A stretch of DNA of 15,017 bases, taken from assembly GCA_022571535.1 (NCBI GenBank), contig JACZXR010000010.1, positions 1 through 15,017 of the forward strand, read 5' to 3'. The position numbers and the translations under genes are program-made. Under the pieces are notes generated by a model, which did no database searches, had not been told where the DNA came from, and saw only the letters and a program-made list of their open reading frames with translations. Source of the DNA: Deltaproteobacteria bacterium (GTDB lineage Bacteria; Desulfobacterota; Binatia; UBA9968; CAXXLF01). The number at the start of each line of letters is the position of its first letter. The stretch's first letter is position 1. Below are positions 1 through 7,247 of this stretch, in pieces.

Positions 1-1134
1 CCCCTTGGGGAGCCGCCGTGGCACCGGGAAGTAACAGCAGAGGATCGGGTCCAGGATCTCCACGCTCACGATGTTGCTGATCACCCAGAAGCTGCCCGCA
101 ACCGCGAGCTTTGTGAGGATGGGCATCGGAGCTACCAGAAGGACAGTAAGACCGATTGCATCGGTCAGGATGGAGACGCTTCCCGGCATGAGCAGACCCG
201 ATGCGCTCTCCACAGCCGCCCTTTCTTTGTCCCCACAGCGCTCCAGCTCTTCAAAGAAGCGCTCTCGAAACTGGATAGAGTGGCTGAGCGTGCGGGCCGC
301 GATCAGGAAAGGGACCACTAAGATCAAGGGCTCGAAATTGTATCCGAGAAGCGCGGTAAACCCGGTTCCCCACAAGAAAGTGACCAGGGCAGAAATGACC
401 GGAATCATGACCCCGTTCAGGTTTCGGTAGTAGAGGACAAGAAGCGCCAAGAGCGTGAAGCAGGTAAGGCCGATGATTACAGCGATCTCACGGAGGTGAT
501 GATAGATCCAGCCATAGAGAATCGGCTCTCCAGCCGCGTAAACCTTCGTGTTCTCGTCCTCAACTTCCTCGATGGCCTTGCGAATGCGGCGGAAGAGCCG
601 AGCATAGTCGAGCCTCTCTTCATGAAAGGCAGCCGTGATGAGGGCCGCCTTGCCATCCATGGAAACCAGGCGGCCCCCGATGGCAGGGTTGGCATAGACG
701 GCGAACCGTAACTGCTCCAGACCTTCCCGGGTCTTTGGCACATCCGGCCACATGACCGGTTTGACCACAACTCCCCAGCTGGAGCCCCGAACATCCTTTA
801 CCTTCTGTCGGGCAATGGAAAAAATCTGGTAGTTGTTCACCCCGTGAGTCAGCTCTATCACCTCGGTGAGCCTTTTGATTTTTTGCAGAGTCTTGAAGTT
901 AAAGATATTCCCCTCCGTGACCTCCACGGACAGGAGGATCAGATTGGCGCCACCGAATATCCGACGGAATTCGTTGTGGACATTGATATAGGGGTGGTTC
1001 CTCGGCAAGAGGTCGGAGAAGACCGTATACATCTCGATCCTGAGGGCGTGGGTGCCGAAGAAAAGGGTTAGAACGGCGATGACGAGAAGGATGGGGAGCC
1101 GCCTTCTGACGATGAACTCGGCGAGCCTCTTCAC
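1..1134 (-). CDS. RND-superfamily (MMPL-type) transporter, N-terminal 378 residues, runs off left edge
   Basis: The frame is open from a GTG at 1134 to the window edge. The start is chosen because this GTG overlaps the stop of the upstream propeller gene (GTGA, 1131-1134), which suggests translational coupling. One membrane segment lies at about residues 11-30, followed by a periplasmic domain of about 180 residues (33-212). At least four more hydrophobic segments follow, at about 216-236, 241-263, 267-284 and 322-338, with another near 345-368. The segment ending R-T-L-S-H-S (281-286) followed by a charged stretch resembles the TM4/cytoplasmic edge of MMPL, SSD and HpnN-like exporters. Such proteins are usually about 750-900 residues with two such halves, so roughly the second half is missing here. 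RND proteins use the proton-motive force to move hydrophobic substrates out of the inner membrane; the substrate here is unknown. Last gene of a DUF1302-DUF1329-Ycf48-RND operon. Confidence 0.88.
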   Translation of the reverse strand, partial: MKRLAEFIVRRRLPILLVIAVLTLFFGTHALRIEMYTVFSDLLPRNHPYINVHNEFRRIFGGANLILLSVEVTEGNIFNFKTLQKIKRLTEVIELTHGVNNYQIFSIARQKVKDVRGSSWGVVVKPVMWPDVPKTREGLEQLRFAVYANPAIGGRLVSMDGKAALITAAFHEERLDYARLFRRIRKAIEEVEDENTKVYAAGEPILYGWIYHHLREIAVIIGLTCFTLLALLVLYYRNLNGVMIPVISALVTFLWGTGFTALLGYNFEPLILVVPFLIAARTLSHSIQFRERFFEELERCGDKERAAVESASGLLMPGSVSILTDAIGLTVLLVAPMPILTKLAVAGSFWVISNIVSVEILDPILCCYFPVPRRLPKG

Positions 1135-2207
1135 TGAACCCTGCTGATGCCTTTTCCAGGGCCTTGGGAGATTATTCTAATGCGGTCCCATTTTTCGCCC
1201 CCGTCTTCAGTTCGCAGCACAACCCCACGGTTCCCCACGATGAGGCCCAAACCGTCCAAGCCAAAGGCAATCCCGTTGAGACTGACGGGAGGCGTGTCGA
1301 GACCGACCGGAACCCACTCCTCATCTCTTACCCCAGCAAAGACCACCGTCCCGCGCTCCCCGACGGCCCATTTCCTTCCACTGTAGACCTCTGCGTCAAA
1401 TAGGTGATGGAGAGTCGCAGCGGAGCTGGTGCTACCGTTTTTGTGAACCACCTCCCATTGCCCCCCTTCTCGCGTCTTCAGGATTACTCCATCCAGACCA
1501 AAGGCCCAACTGTTCATGAGCCCCTTTCCGTCTCCTTCAGGTCGGAGTAAAAGGAGGCGAAAGAGGTTACGATTCTCTCCGCTGATAAAGGAAACCTCAA
1601 TAGGGCTTTTCTGTTTAACCAAGCTCTGCCCACCATCTACCGTGTGATAGATTCGCCCGAACTCACCCACCACCCATCCTTCCCTCCGATTGATAAAGGC
1701 GACATCGTTCAGGATCACATCCTCACCGAGAGAGCGATCGACCCAGGTCAAGCCCCCGTTTTCGGTATAGAGGATTGTCCCTCGGCTCCCCACAGCCCAG
1801 CCGATGCGCTCATTGAGAAAGTTCAAACCGAAGAGGTGCTCTGTGGTTGGCGCCTGCTGGAGTTCCCATCTCCCTCCGCCGTCTCTTGTGCGGAGGATGG
1901 TCCCGTAGCTGCCGGAGATCCATCCATTTTCAGGGTTAACAAAACTTACGCGGAACAGGGCCTCCTTCGTCCCGCTCGTCTGGACCTCCCAGGTAAGACC
2001 GCGGTCCCGAGAGTGCAGGATAGTTCCGTAGTACCCCACAATCCAGCAGCGATTATCGCGGATCCCCACGTCATAGAAGTTCTCTCGAAAGGTGGGATTT
2101 TGCCCCAGGGACTGAGCCCTTCCCTCAACGGGAAGGAACACCGACCCGAGGACCAGCCCCAACAGGAGCACAAAACCGTTACGGACAAGCACGACCTGAG
2201 CAGACAT
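1131..2207 (-). CDS. Ycf48/HCF136-like seven-bladed beta-propeller, exported
   Basis: A hydrophobic signal segment covers residues 10-26, with likely cleavage after A31 (G-R-A). After it I count seven copies of a blade motif of the type W-x-V-G-x-x-G-x-I-L-x-T-x-D-G-G-x-x-W, beginning near residues 55, 96, 137, 178, 234, 280 and 322. The fifth to seventh are more degenerate. Seven blades match the Ycf48 fold. In cyanobacteria and plants Ycf48/HCF136 is a photosystem II assembly factor, but exported relatives are common in non-photosynthetic bacteria and no photosystem gene is present here. The protein probably acts as a periplasmic scaffold for the RND protein whose start codon it overlaps. 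It lies 30 bp after DUF1329. The ATG is poorly placed: an AAGGAGG sequence sits 17 nt upstream, so a nearer non-ATG start (for example an in-frame CTG two codons upstream) is possible. Confidence 0.85.
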   Translation of the reverse strand: MSAQVVLVRNGFVLLLGLVLGSVFLPVEGRAQSLGQNPTFRENFYDVGIRDNRCWIVGYYGTILHSRDRGLTWEVQTSGTKEALFRVSFVNPENGWISGSYGTILRTRDGGGRWELQQAPTTEHLFGLNFLNERIGWAVGSRGTILYTENGGLTWVDRSLGEDVILNDVAFINRREGWVVGEFGRIYHTVDGGQSLVKQKSPIEVSFISGENRNLFRLLLLRPEGDGKGLMNSWAFGLDGVILKTREGGQWEVVHKNGSTSSAATLHHLFDAEVYSGRKWAVGERGTVVFAGVRDEEWVPVGLDTPPVSLNGIAFGLDGLGLIVGNRGVVLRTEDGGEKWDRIRIISQGPGKGISRVQ

Positions 2208-2224
2208 GCACAGTGGAAAGCCGG

Positions 2225-2232
2225 CCCTCCTT
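2225..2232 (-). promoter_or_regulatory. Strong but distant ribosome binding site of the propeller gene
   Basis: On the minus strand this reads AAGGAGGG, a near-perfect Shine-Dalgarno sequence, but it is 17 nt from the annotated ATG rather than the usual 5-9. Either translation starts at a non-ATG codon slightly upstream or the spacing is truly long. Confidence 0.45.
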
Positions 2233-2237
2233 GAGCC

Positions 2238-3512
2238 CTACTCTACCGATCCTCCCCGCATCATCCGCTGCATGGTGGCAAGGCTCCACAGGCTGGGCGG
2301 GTAATCTCTATTGTGGGCCCTCACTGCCGTCAAAACGGTGGATCGACCGTTTTGAACATTGACGATGACAACCGTTGCCACCGACCAGACCTCCCGGCCG
2401 TCAGGAAGCTTCACGGGAGTGCGGAAGGCAAATTGCTCCTTCCACAAATCCCCCTTCTTGTCCCAGACCAGGGTCCACGTGGACTCCCAGGTCGTCTTAT
2501 CGATCCAGAGGACCTTTCGCGGATAGCAGTAGCTTGGATCCTTGGGGGTAATTTCCAGAACGTAGACATCCTGCACCTCCCACTTCTCATCCAGCGGCAG
2601 ATAGTCTCCCTTCTTGCGGCGGAAGGGGAGACCCTCTTCCGTAAAGTTTGTAAGGACCTTCTTTTCTCCCAGAAACTTATAATTAAAGTTGGTGACCTTA
2701 CCATTGAAGCTGTTGATGTCGTCGAGGTTAAACTCGCTTGGCGCTAGGGTCTGGCACCTCTGGGTGGTGGTGCCCCGGCGGATCCGCCGTATGGCCGGGA
2801 TATAAATATATAGATCGTCCGCCTTGTCGGGATCGGTGTACCGAATCCCGAAGGTCGAAACGCCCGCGCTATCCCGGGGGTAGCCGACGACCCTGAGCTG
2901 CATCCAGTCGATATGCTCATACCCCGGGAGGACCGGCTTAGGATCCAACATATAACGGGTATGGGGAAAAATCGTGTAGGTGACGAGATCGGACCGCCGC
3001 TCATCCCCGTTCTTCTCTATGGCGTAGCGGATGATCTGACCCGTCTTGGTAGCACCACCGGTCTTGTAGTTATCCCCCAGCCACCGCCAGTAAAAATTCC
3101 AGGCCAGCTTTTCCCCTGCCTGAGGATCGTTTGGATCCAGCTTAGCGAAGGGTAGCCCGAGCACATAGTTTTCCAGGTACCCATTGGACGCCAGCTTGAC
3201 CCCCCCGGAATACTTTTCCGTTGCCTCGACATATTCCCTCGGCGGTTTGAACTTCTTGGACTCTTTGATCTGGAAGGTGTAGCCCTGCTTCACCCGTTTT
3301 AAAAAATTTGGACCGACCATGTCTTTGATCTTCTGCCAGTTGTTTGGGCCTATAATGTCTCCAGGCTTGAGGTCGCCCTCTGCGGCCTGGATTTTCAGCG
3401 GTTGAGATACCAGCAAAATTAAACCGAGGAGCAAACCGAAGACCGTAAAGCGCAAAGCGTAAAGCGTAGAGCGTACAGCGATTGAAACTTGATCTTTAAC
3501 GATTGACTTCAT
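2238..3512 (-). CDS. DUF1329 family periplasmic protein (LolA/LolB-like fold family)
   Basis: The protein is 424 residues from the ATG at 3512. An in-frame ATG at 3629 would overlap the DUF1302 gene by 95 bp; the 3512 start is preferred because GGGAGGT lies 4 nt upstream and a signal peptide follows at once (hydrophobic core about 20-37, cleavage probably after A43, I-Q-A). The mature protein shows DUF1329 (PF07044) features: a G-D-I-I-G-P-N-N-W-Q opening, the arginine-rich P-A-I-R-R-I-R-R segment followed by G-T-T-T-Q, and a C-terminal half rich in beta-strand residues. The family is thought to share the lipoprotein- or lipid-carrier fold of LolA/LolB, but its biochemical role is unsettled. 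It sits 22 bp after DUF1302, a very common pairing in proteobacterial genomes. I infer a periplasmic carrier between the RND pump and the DUF1302 barrel. A heptanucleotide repeat lies inside its signal peptide. Confidence 0.9.
   Translation of the reverse strand: MKSIVKDQVSIAVRSTLYALRFTVFGLLLGLILLVSQPLKIQAAEGDLKPGDIIGPNNWQKIKDMVGPNFLKRVKQGYTFQIKESKKFKPPREYVEATEKYSGGVKLASNGYLENYVLGLPFAKLDPNDPQAGEKLAWNFYWRWLGDNYKTGGATKTGQIIRYAIEKNGDERRSDLVTYTIFPHTRYMLDPKPVLPGYEHIDWMQLRVVGYPRDSAGVSTFGIRYTDPDKADDLYIYIPAIRRIRRGTTTQRCQTLAPSEFNLDDINSFNGKVTNFNYKFLGEKKVLTNFTEEGLPFRRKKGDYLPLDEKWEVQDVYVLEITPKDPSYCYPRKVLWIDKTTWESTWTLVWDKKGDLWKEQFAFRTPVKLPDGREVWSVATVVIVNVQNGRSTVLTAVRAHNRDYPPSLWSLATMQRMMRGGSVE
3446..3480. 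repeat. Five tandem heptanucleotides inside the DUF1329 signal peptide
   Basis: On the plus strand the units read TAAAGCG, CAAAGCG, TAAAGCG, TAGAGCG and TACAGCG, exactly adjacent, so five 7-bp units with a constant AGCG core. They encode about residues 12-23 of DUF1329 (A-V-R-S-T-L-Y-A-L-R-F-T). Seven is not a multiple of three, so gain or loss of one unit would shift the reading frame. Confidence 0.85.
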
Positions 3513-3516
3513 TTTG

Positions 3517-3523
3517 ACCTCCC
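3517..3523 (-). promoter_or_regulatory. Ribosome binding site fixing the DUF1329 start
   Basis: GGGAGGT on the minus strand with 4 nt to the ATG at 3512. It supports this start over the upstream in-frame ATG at 3629, which lies inside the preceding gene. Confidence 0.75.
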
Positions 3524-3534
3524 GTGTTAAGTCA

Positions 3535-5175
3535 CTAAAATTGATAGCGTAATTTGAGGAAGACCGTGTCCTTTTGGGTAAAAAAGCCGGTAAACCCTGT
3601 GAACTTGGTTCCATTATAGATGGCCGCAACCAGGCTCACCTTGATCCTTTCGTTCCAGGGCGGGGCATAGCTCACAGCAGGGTTGATCACCCAATTCCCC
3701 AGCGGCTCGTACAGAATGAAAAAATCAGGGATGATCGTGTCGCCGAGATAGCCTGTATTGACCCTGAAAGTGAGGGCCGTCTGAACCTTATTGATCCTTC
3801 CAGCGTTGAAGAAATTGCGAATTCCATCCTTGTGGCCCAAGATGACGCTCTGGAAGATCTGGAAGGACATTCTAAAAGCACGCCATGGATCGTCCGGGTG
3901 GAGAAAGGGGATGAATGTTGTCCGGTCGAAGCCAAGGGAATATCGAAGGTTATTTCTCTCCACTATACCGTCACTATACTTGGGATCAGGTCCGGCCCTA
4001 AGACCAGTTGGACCTGGAAACTTTGAGATGTTGAAGGGCTTCGACGGATAGAAGGCTAGTTCTCCCCTGAGGGCTGTTTTTACCGGGATACCATAGTAAG
4101 TCCCCAGAGGATAGTTAAAGTGGCCCGCGAAAATGCTCGTGCGATCGTTGAGCAGCCTCAAGCGGACCCCTGTGTTCGGCCCAAGAGGGAAGGGGTTTCC
4201 CTTCACCTTGAACACCGCATCCAGACCTTGCGGGTTAAAGCCCCAGATATAGCCCAACCCGAAGTTGAGTGCGCCGATGTTGTGGGTAAACCTCGCCCCT
4301 ATTTTCCAGTTGTCCCCTGCATTAGGGTACTCCCTCCTTGTTAAAGGAATCACAACAGGGGCATTCCCGGGAATAGGATTGGCGAAGAGACGACCAAGAG
4401 GAACTCGGGTCTCGGCCTGCGCTGACCATCTGCCGAACCTTGCATCACCATCAGCCTTGCCGTCGCCGATGTCGTTGCCAGGGGAGATATCATCCACCCT
4501 CTTCTTTTTCGGATCGAACCCTGGATTGGCAAAGAACTCAAAGATGGTGTTGCTGACCGGTCGGACCGTATACCACATCCTTAGTCCCCACTGGGGAATC
4601 CGTGTCTCGTCGAGAGTGAAAACGTTAGGCGCGGCCGGGGCAAACATGGTGTTGTCTCGCGGGTTGATGACATCCAGTATTCTCAATCCGTCGGTCTCAC
4701 CCCAGGAAATGAACTGTCTTCCGAGCCTGATCTGGAGGTTATCACTGGGGGAAAGATCCAATACCGCCTCCCAGGGTACACCCTTAGTTTCATTATAAAA
4801 GTCACCTGGGAGGGAACCACCGCTGCCGGCTGGTGCAACAGAACGCCGCCTGATTTTGGTCTCCATGGAGTAACGGGGTTCCACAACAAACCTCCACGAT
4901 ATAAAGAGCTTTACCCGACGGTGGAAATTAATATTGGTCTCTGGCTGGAACGTGAAGCGGTTCATAACAAAGCGGGGGGAGGTACTAAACTGGAAATGTT
5001 CCTGTCCTACCGAAAGCCCTGTGATATTCTCTACGAAGCCTCCGAAGCGAATTTTTTCTTTGAAAAACTTTTCGAACCCTTCGCCAAGAAAGGAAGCGGC
5101 CATGACCTGGCCTGCCAGGAGGAACGCCAAAGCAAAGCCCGCTATTTGAAGTGGCAACTTTATCTTCTGATTCAT
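3535..5175 (-). CDS. DUF1302 family outer-membrane beta-barrel protein
   Basis: The protein is 546 residues from the ATG at 5175. An in-frame ATG at 5193 also exists, but GGAGGG lies 5 nt before the 5175 codon. A signal peptide covers about residues 1-26 (hydrophobic I-A-G-F-A-L-A-F-L-L-A-G, cleavage near V-M-A-A-S). The body has the alternating, aromatic- and glycine-rich pattern of a beta-barrel and ends in L-K-L-R-Y-Q-F; a terminal phenylalanine is the usual Bam recognition signature. The opening F-G-G-F-V-E-N-I-T-G-L-S and the W-G-E-T-D-G-L-R-I-L-D-V-I-N-P-R-D segment are typical of DUF1302 (PF06980). The family is described as a putative outer-membrane porin or channel of unknown substrate. 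It is the first gene of the minus-strand operon, with a sigma70-like promoter about 55 bp upstream. Confidence 0.9.
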   Translation of the reverse strand: MNQKIKLPLQIAGFALAFLLAGQVMAASFLGEGFEKFFKEKIRFGGFVENITGLSVGQEHFQFSTSPRFVMNRFTFQPETNINFHRRVKLFISWRFVVEPRYSMETKIRRRSVAPAGSGGSLPGDFYNETKGVPWEAVLDLSPSDNLQIRLGRQFISWGETDGLRILDVINPRDNTMFAPAAPNVFTLDETRIPQWGLRMWYTVRPVSNTIFEFFANPGFDPKKKRVDDISPGNDIGDGKADGDARFGRWSAQAETRVPLGRLFANPIPGNAPVVIPLTRREYPNAGDNWKIGARFTHNIGALNFGLGYIWGFNPQGLDAVFKVKGNPFPLGPNTGVRLRLLNDRTSIFAGHFNYPLGTYYGIPVKTALRGELAFYPSKPFNISKFPGPTGLRAGPDPKYSDGIVERNNLRYSLGFDRTTFIPFLHPDDPWRAFRMSFQIFQSVILGHKDGIRNFFNAGRINKVQTALTFRVNTGYLGDTIIPDFFILYEPLGNWVINPAVSYAPPWNERIKVSLVAAIYNGTKFTGFTGFFTQKDTVFLKLRYQF

Positions 5176-5180
5176 TCCAA

Positions 5181-5186
5181 CCCTCC
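5181..5186 (-). promoter_or_regulatory. Ribosome binding site fixing the DUF1302 start
   Basis: GGAGGG on the minus strand, 5 nt before the ATG at 5175. It lies inside the longer alternative frame that begins at 5193, so that upstream ATG is probably not used. Confidence 0.7.
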
Positions 5187-5227
5187 GTTGCATCTCAACT
5201 TTGATAGCAGATACTTAAGCCATTAAT

Positions 5228-5256
5228 CTTCTATATGTACACAATTTCAATGTCAA
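5228..5256 (-). promoter_or_regulatory. Candidate sigma70 promoter of the DUF1302-DUF1329-Ycf48-RND operon
   Basis: A perfect TTGACA (5256-5251, minus strand) is followed after 15 nt by TATAGA (5235-5230), or after 17 nt by TAGAAG (5233-5228). The transcript would start roughly 45-50 nt before the DUF1302 ATG. The -35 is excellent and the -10 is mediocre. The rest of the divergent gap toward lnt contains a short palindrome, CCTGCC-CT-GGCAGG (5282-5295), but no convincing plus-strand promoter. Confidence 0.5.
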
Positions 5257-5413
5257 GCAGTTCTTATCCCAATCCCTAGGGCCTGCCCTGGCAGGGGGAA
5301 ATGAACCCAAATCTCCGCCTGAGGTTACGAGAGAGGTAATTTGCCGGGGGTTTGAAGTGAAACGAGAGATTTCTGTTTTTGTCGAAGATTTCTATGGTAG
5401 AAGCAATTAGCTT

Positions 5414-6949
5414 ATGGCGCTCGTGAACTTCCTTAGTCCGATCTTCGGTGGAATTCTTCTCGCCACCCCTTTTCTTTACCCTCCCCTCTATGTTTTGACG
5501 TGGGTGGCTCTGCTCCCCCTGTTCTGGGTGATTCGCCGGTCCACGAGCAATAGAGAGGCCTTCCTCTTTGGCTGGACCATGGGGATCACGATCAACCTGG
5601 TGGGGTTTTATTGGCTGATCTATACCATCAGGGTTTTCGGTGGATATTCCTACGGCGTGAGCGCCATCATCTTTTTGCTCTTTGCACTATATTCAGGTCT
5701 CCCGCTGGGATTCTTCTCTTTGCTTGTGTGGCGATGCGGCTTAGGCCCGCTCAGTCTTTTTCCGCCTCTGTTCTGGGTTGCCATCGAGTTCTGGTTTCCC
5801 CTCCTCTTTCCCTGGCATCTAGCCAATAGCCAGGCCACTTTCCTCTCTCTCATCCAGTCGGCTGATCTCGTAGGACCCTACGGCACAAGTTTTCTCCTGG
5901 TGTGGGCCAACACTGTCCTTTTAAAAATCGCTGAAGCCTTTCTCTCTCATCAAGGAGGCAGGAAAATTCCCCTGCGCGAGGCTGCCATAGTGGCAGTGGC
6001 CCTGCTTGGCGTCCTCTTCTACGGAAATTTAAAACTGAGAGCAATATCTGCTGAGATGAAAGCTGCTAAATCCCTGACCCTGGCCGTGGTACAGGGAAAT
6101 ATCAGCATTCGCAAAAAAGGGGAAATTTCCTACATGGAGAGTAACCTGGAGTCTTATATAGACCTGACAAAAAAGATCCGGGGAAGTACCCTGGTCATCT
6201 GGCCTGAATCGGCGGTCGATGCCTGGCTTCCCGATAGGCTGAAGCAGCTCCCGCCAGAACTCTTCCCGGAAGGAGTGCCCACCACCTCTTTTCTGCTTTT
6301 TGGAGTAAGGAGCTTCCTTAGAGATCCTACTGTACCGGGGCTCACCGCCTTCAACAGTGCCTTCTTGGTGGACGGTCAGGGCAGCGTCTTAAGCCGTTAT
6401 CATAAACAGGTCCTTCTCGCCTTTGGAGAATACATTCCATTCTCAGCGGTCCTCTCTAGGCTCCCCGGCATGCCTCCGATGGGTAGCGGGTTTACCTCTG
6501 GCGATGGGCCGCGCACACTGGACATCTCTCCAACGATCAAGCTGGCACCCCTCATATGTTACGAGGACCTGATACCCCGGTTATCCCGCAGGTTTGTAGG
6601 CGAGAGCGACGCAACCCTTCTGGTTAATCTCACCAACGACGCGTGGTTTGGTAACACAGCCGCTCCCTGGCAGCACGCTCGCCTGGCTAAGTGGCGCGCC
6701 ATCGAGACACGTCGCACCCTGGTGCGGGCAACCAACACGGGCCTGACCACCGTGATCAATCCGAGGGGAGAGATTCTTGAAACCCTCCCCACTTTTTCTT
6801 CCGGCGTCCTTACAGCAGATGTGCCTTTGATGAAGGGCCAGACCCTTTATGTTCGCTTCGGAGATTGGTTTGCCTGGATGACCACCATCGCCTCCCTGGC
6901 CATTTTAATCCTGCGCTGGCGCCGCCACCGAGAGAGGCCAGAAAGGTGA
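5414..6949 (+). CDS. lnt: Apolipoprotein N-acyltransferase
   Basis: Lnt N-acylates the N-terminal cysteine of lipoproteins at the inner membrane, the last step of lipoprotein maturation before Lol sorting. The protein is 511 residues, the usual Lnt length. Residues 1-210 form an N-terminal membrane domain with several hydrophobic helices, followed by a nitrilase-like domain (about 220-475) and a final membrane segment (about 484-501). The catalytic triad is visible: E265 in W-P-E-S, K331 in Y-H-K-Q, and C382 in I-C-Y-E-D, matching E267, K335 and C387 of the E. coli enzyme. F-G-E-Y-I-P-F (E339) and N-D-A-W-F-G are also conserved, so it should be active. The ATG has no good Shine-Dalgarno sequence. 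The gene is divergent from the envelope operon and ends just before a palindromic element that separates it from a convergent gene. Confidence 0.95.
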   Translation: MALVNFLSPIFGGILLATPFLYPPLYVLTWVALLPLFWVIRRSTSNREAFLFGWTMGITINLVGFYWLIYTIRVFGGYSYGVSAIIFLLFALYSGLPLGFFSLLVWRCGLGPLSLFPPLFWVAIEFWFPLLFPWHLANSQATFLSLIQSADLVGPYGTSFLLVWANTVLLKIAEAFLSHQGGRKIPLREAAIVAVALLGVLFYGNLKLRAISAEMKAAKSLTLAVVQGNISIRKKGEISYMESNLESYIDLTKKIRGSTLVIWPESAVDAWLPDRLKQLPPELFPEGVPTTSFLLFGVRSFLRDPTVPGLTAFNSAFLVDGQGSVLSRYHKQVLLAFGEYIPFSAVLSRLPGMPPMGSGFTSGDGPRTLDISPTIKLAPLICYEDLIPRLSRRFVGESDATLLVNLTNDAWFGNTAAPWQHARLAKWRAIETRRTLVRATNTGLTTVINPRGEILETLPTFSSGVLTADVPLMKGQTLYVRFGDWFAWMTTIASLAILILRWRRHRERPER

Positions 6950-6961
6950 GCCGCCTGCTTT

Positions 6962-7230
6962 ACCCCGTACCACAGAACGCCCCGTGCGTAAGCCCCGATC
7001 CGGATTGAACAACTGGCATAAGACGGTGGGGTTAAAACACTCGGCCCAAAAATGCATTTAGGTTCTTCTTGTTTGCCGGATCGGGGTAAGCGCGGGGATG
7101 AACCCCGTTCCAACTCCGTCGTGATAAAACGATACGTCCCCTATCCAACACGGTTGGAACGGGGTGAATGTTCTGAAGTTCCCGAAGGGCAGCGCCCCAA
7201 AGCCACGGACGTAAGTCCGTGGTACGGGGT
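6962..7230 (+). repeat. MITE-like palindromic element, copy 1 (269 bp, carries an extra nested segment)
   Basis: The ends are a perfect 12-bp inverted repeat: ACCCCGTACCAC (6962-6973) and GTGGTACGGGGT (7219-7230). Inside are three further structures. A nested inverted repeat, CCCCGATCCGG (6993-7003) with CCGGATCGGGG (7076-7086), is absent from the other copy. A long stem pairs CCCCGTTCCAAC (7103-7114) with GTTGGAACGGGG (7153-7164). A perfect 8-bp hairpin, CCACGGAC-GTAA-GTCCGTGG (7203-7222), has a GNRA-type loop on the plus strand. The 33 nt at 7159-7191 are identical to 11252-11284 in copy 2. There is no coding frame and no transposase nearby. It fills the gap between the convergent lnt and aminotransferase genes, so it may also end both transcripts. 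Confidence 0.85.
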
Positions 7231-7247
7231 TTACTCCTAAATCCAGG

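Noticed and set aside
71..430. Plus-strand open frames across 71-1071
   Set aside because: They lie opposite a continuous 378-codon minus-strand RND frame with membrane segments and family motifs; their own translations show no recognisable domain.
1644..2234. A 196-residue plus-strand open frame
   Set aside because: It is antisense to the Ycf48-like propeller, whose seven repeat motifs show clearly that the minus strand is coding.
5282..5295. Palindrome CCTGCC-CT-GGCAGG in the divergent gap as an operator
   Set aside because: The stem is only 6 bp with a 2-nt loop, there is no second copy and no adjacent regulator gene, so an operator cannot be claimed.
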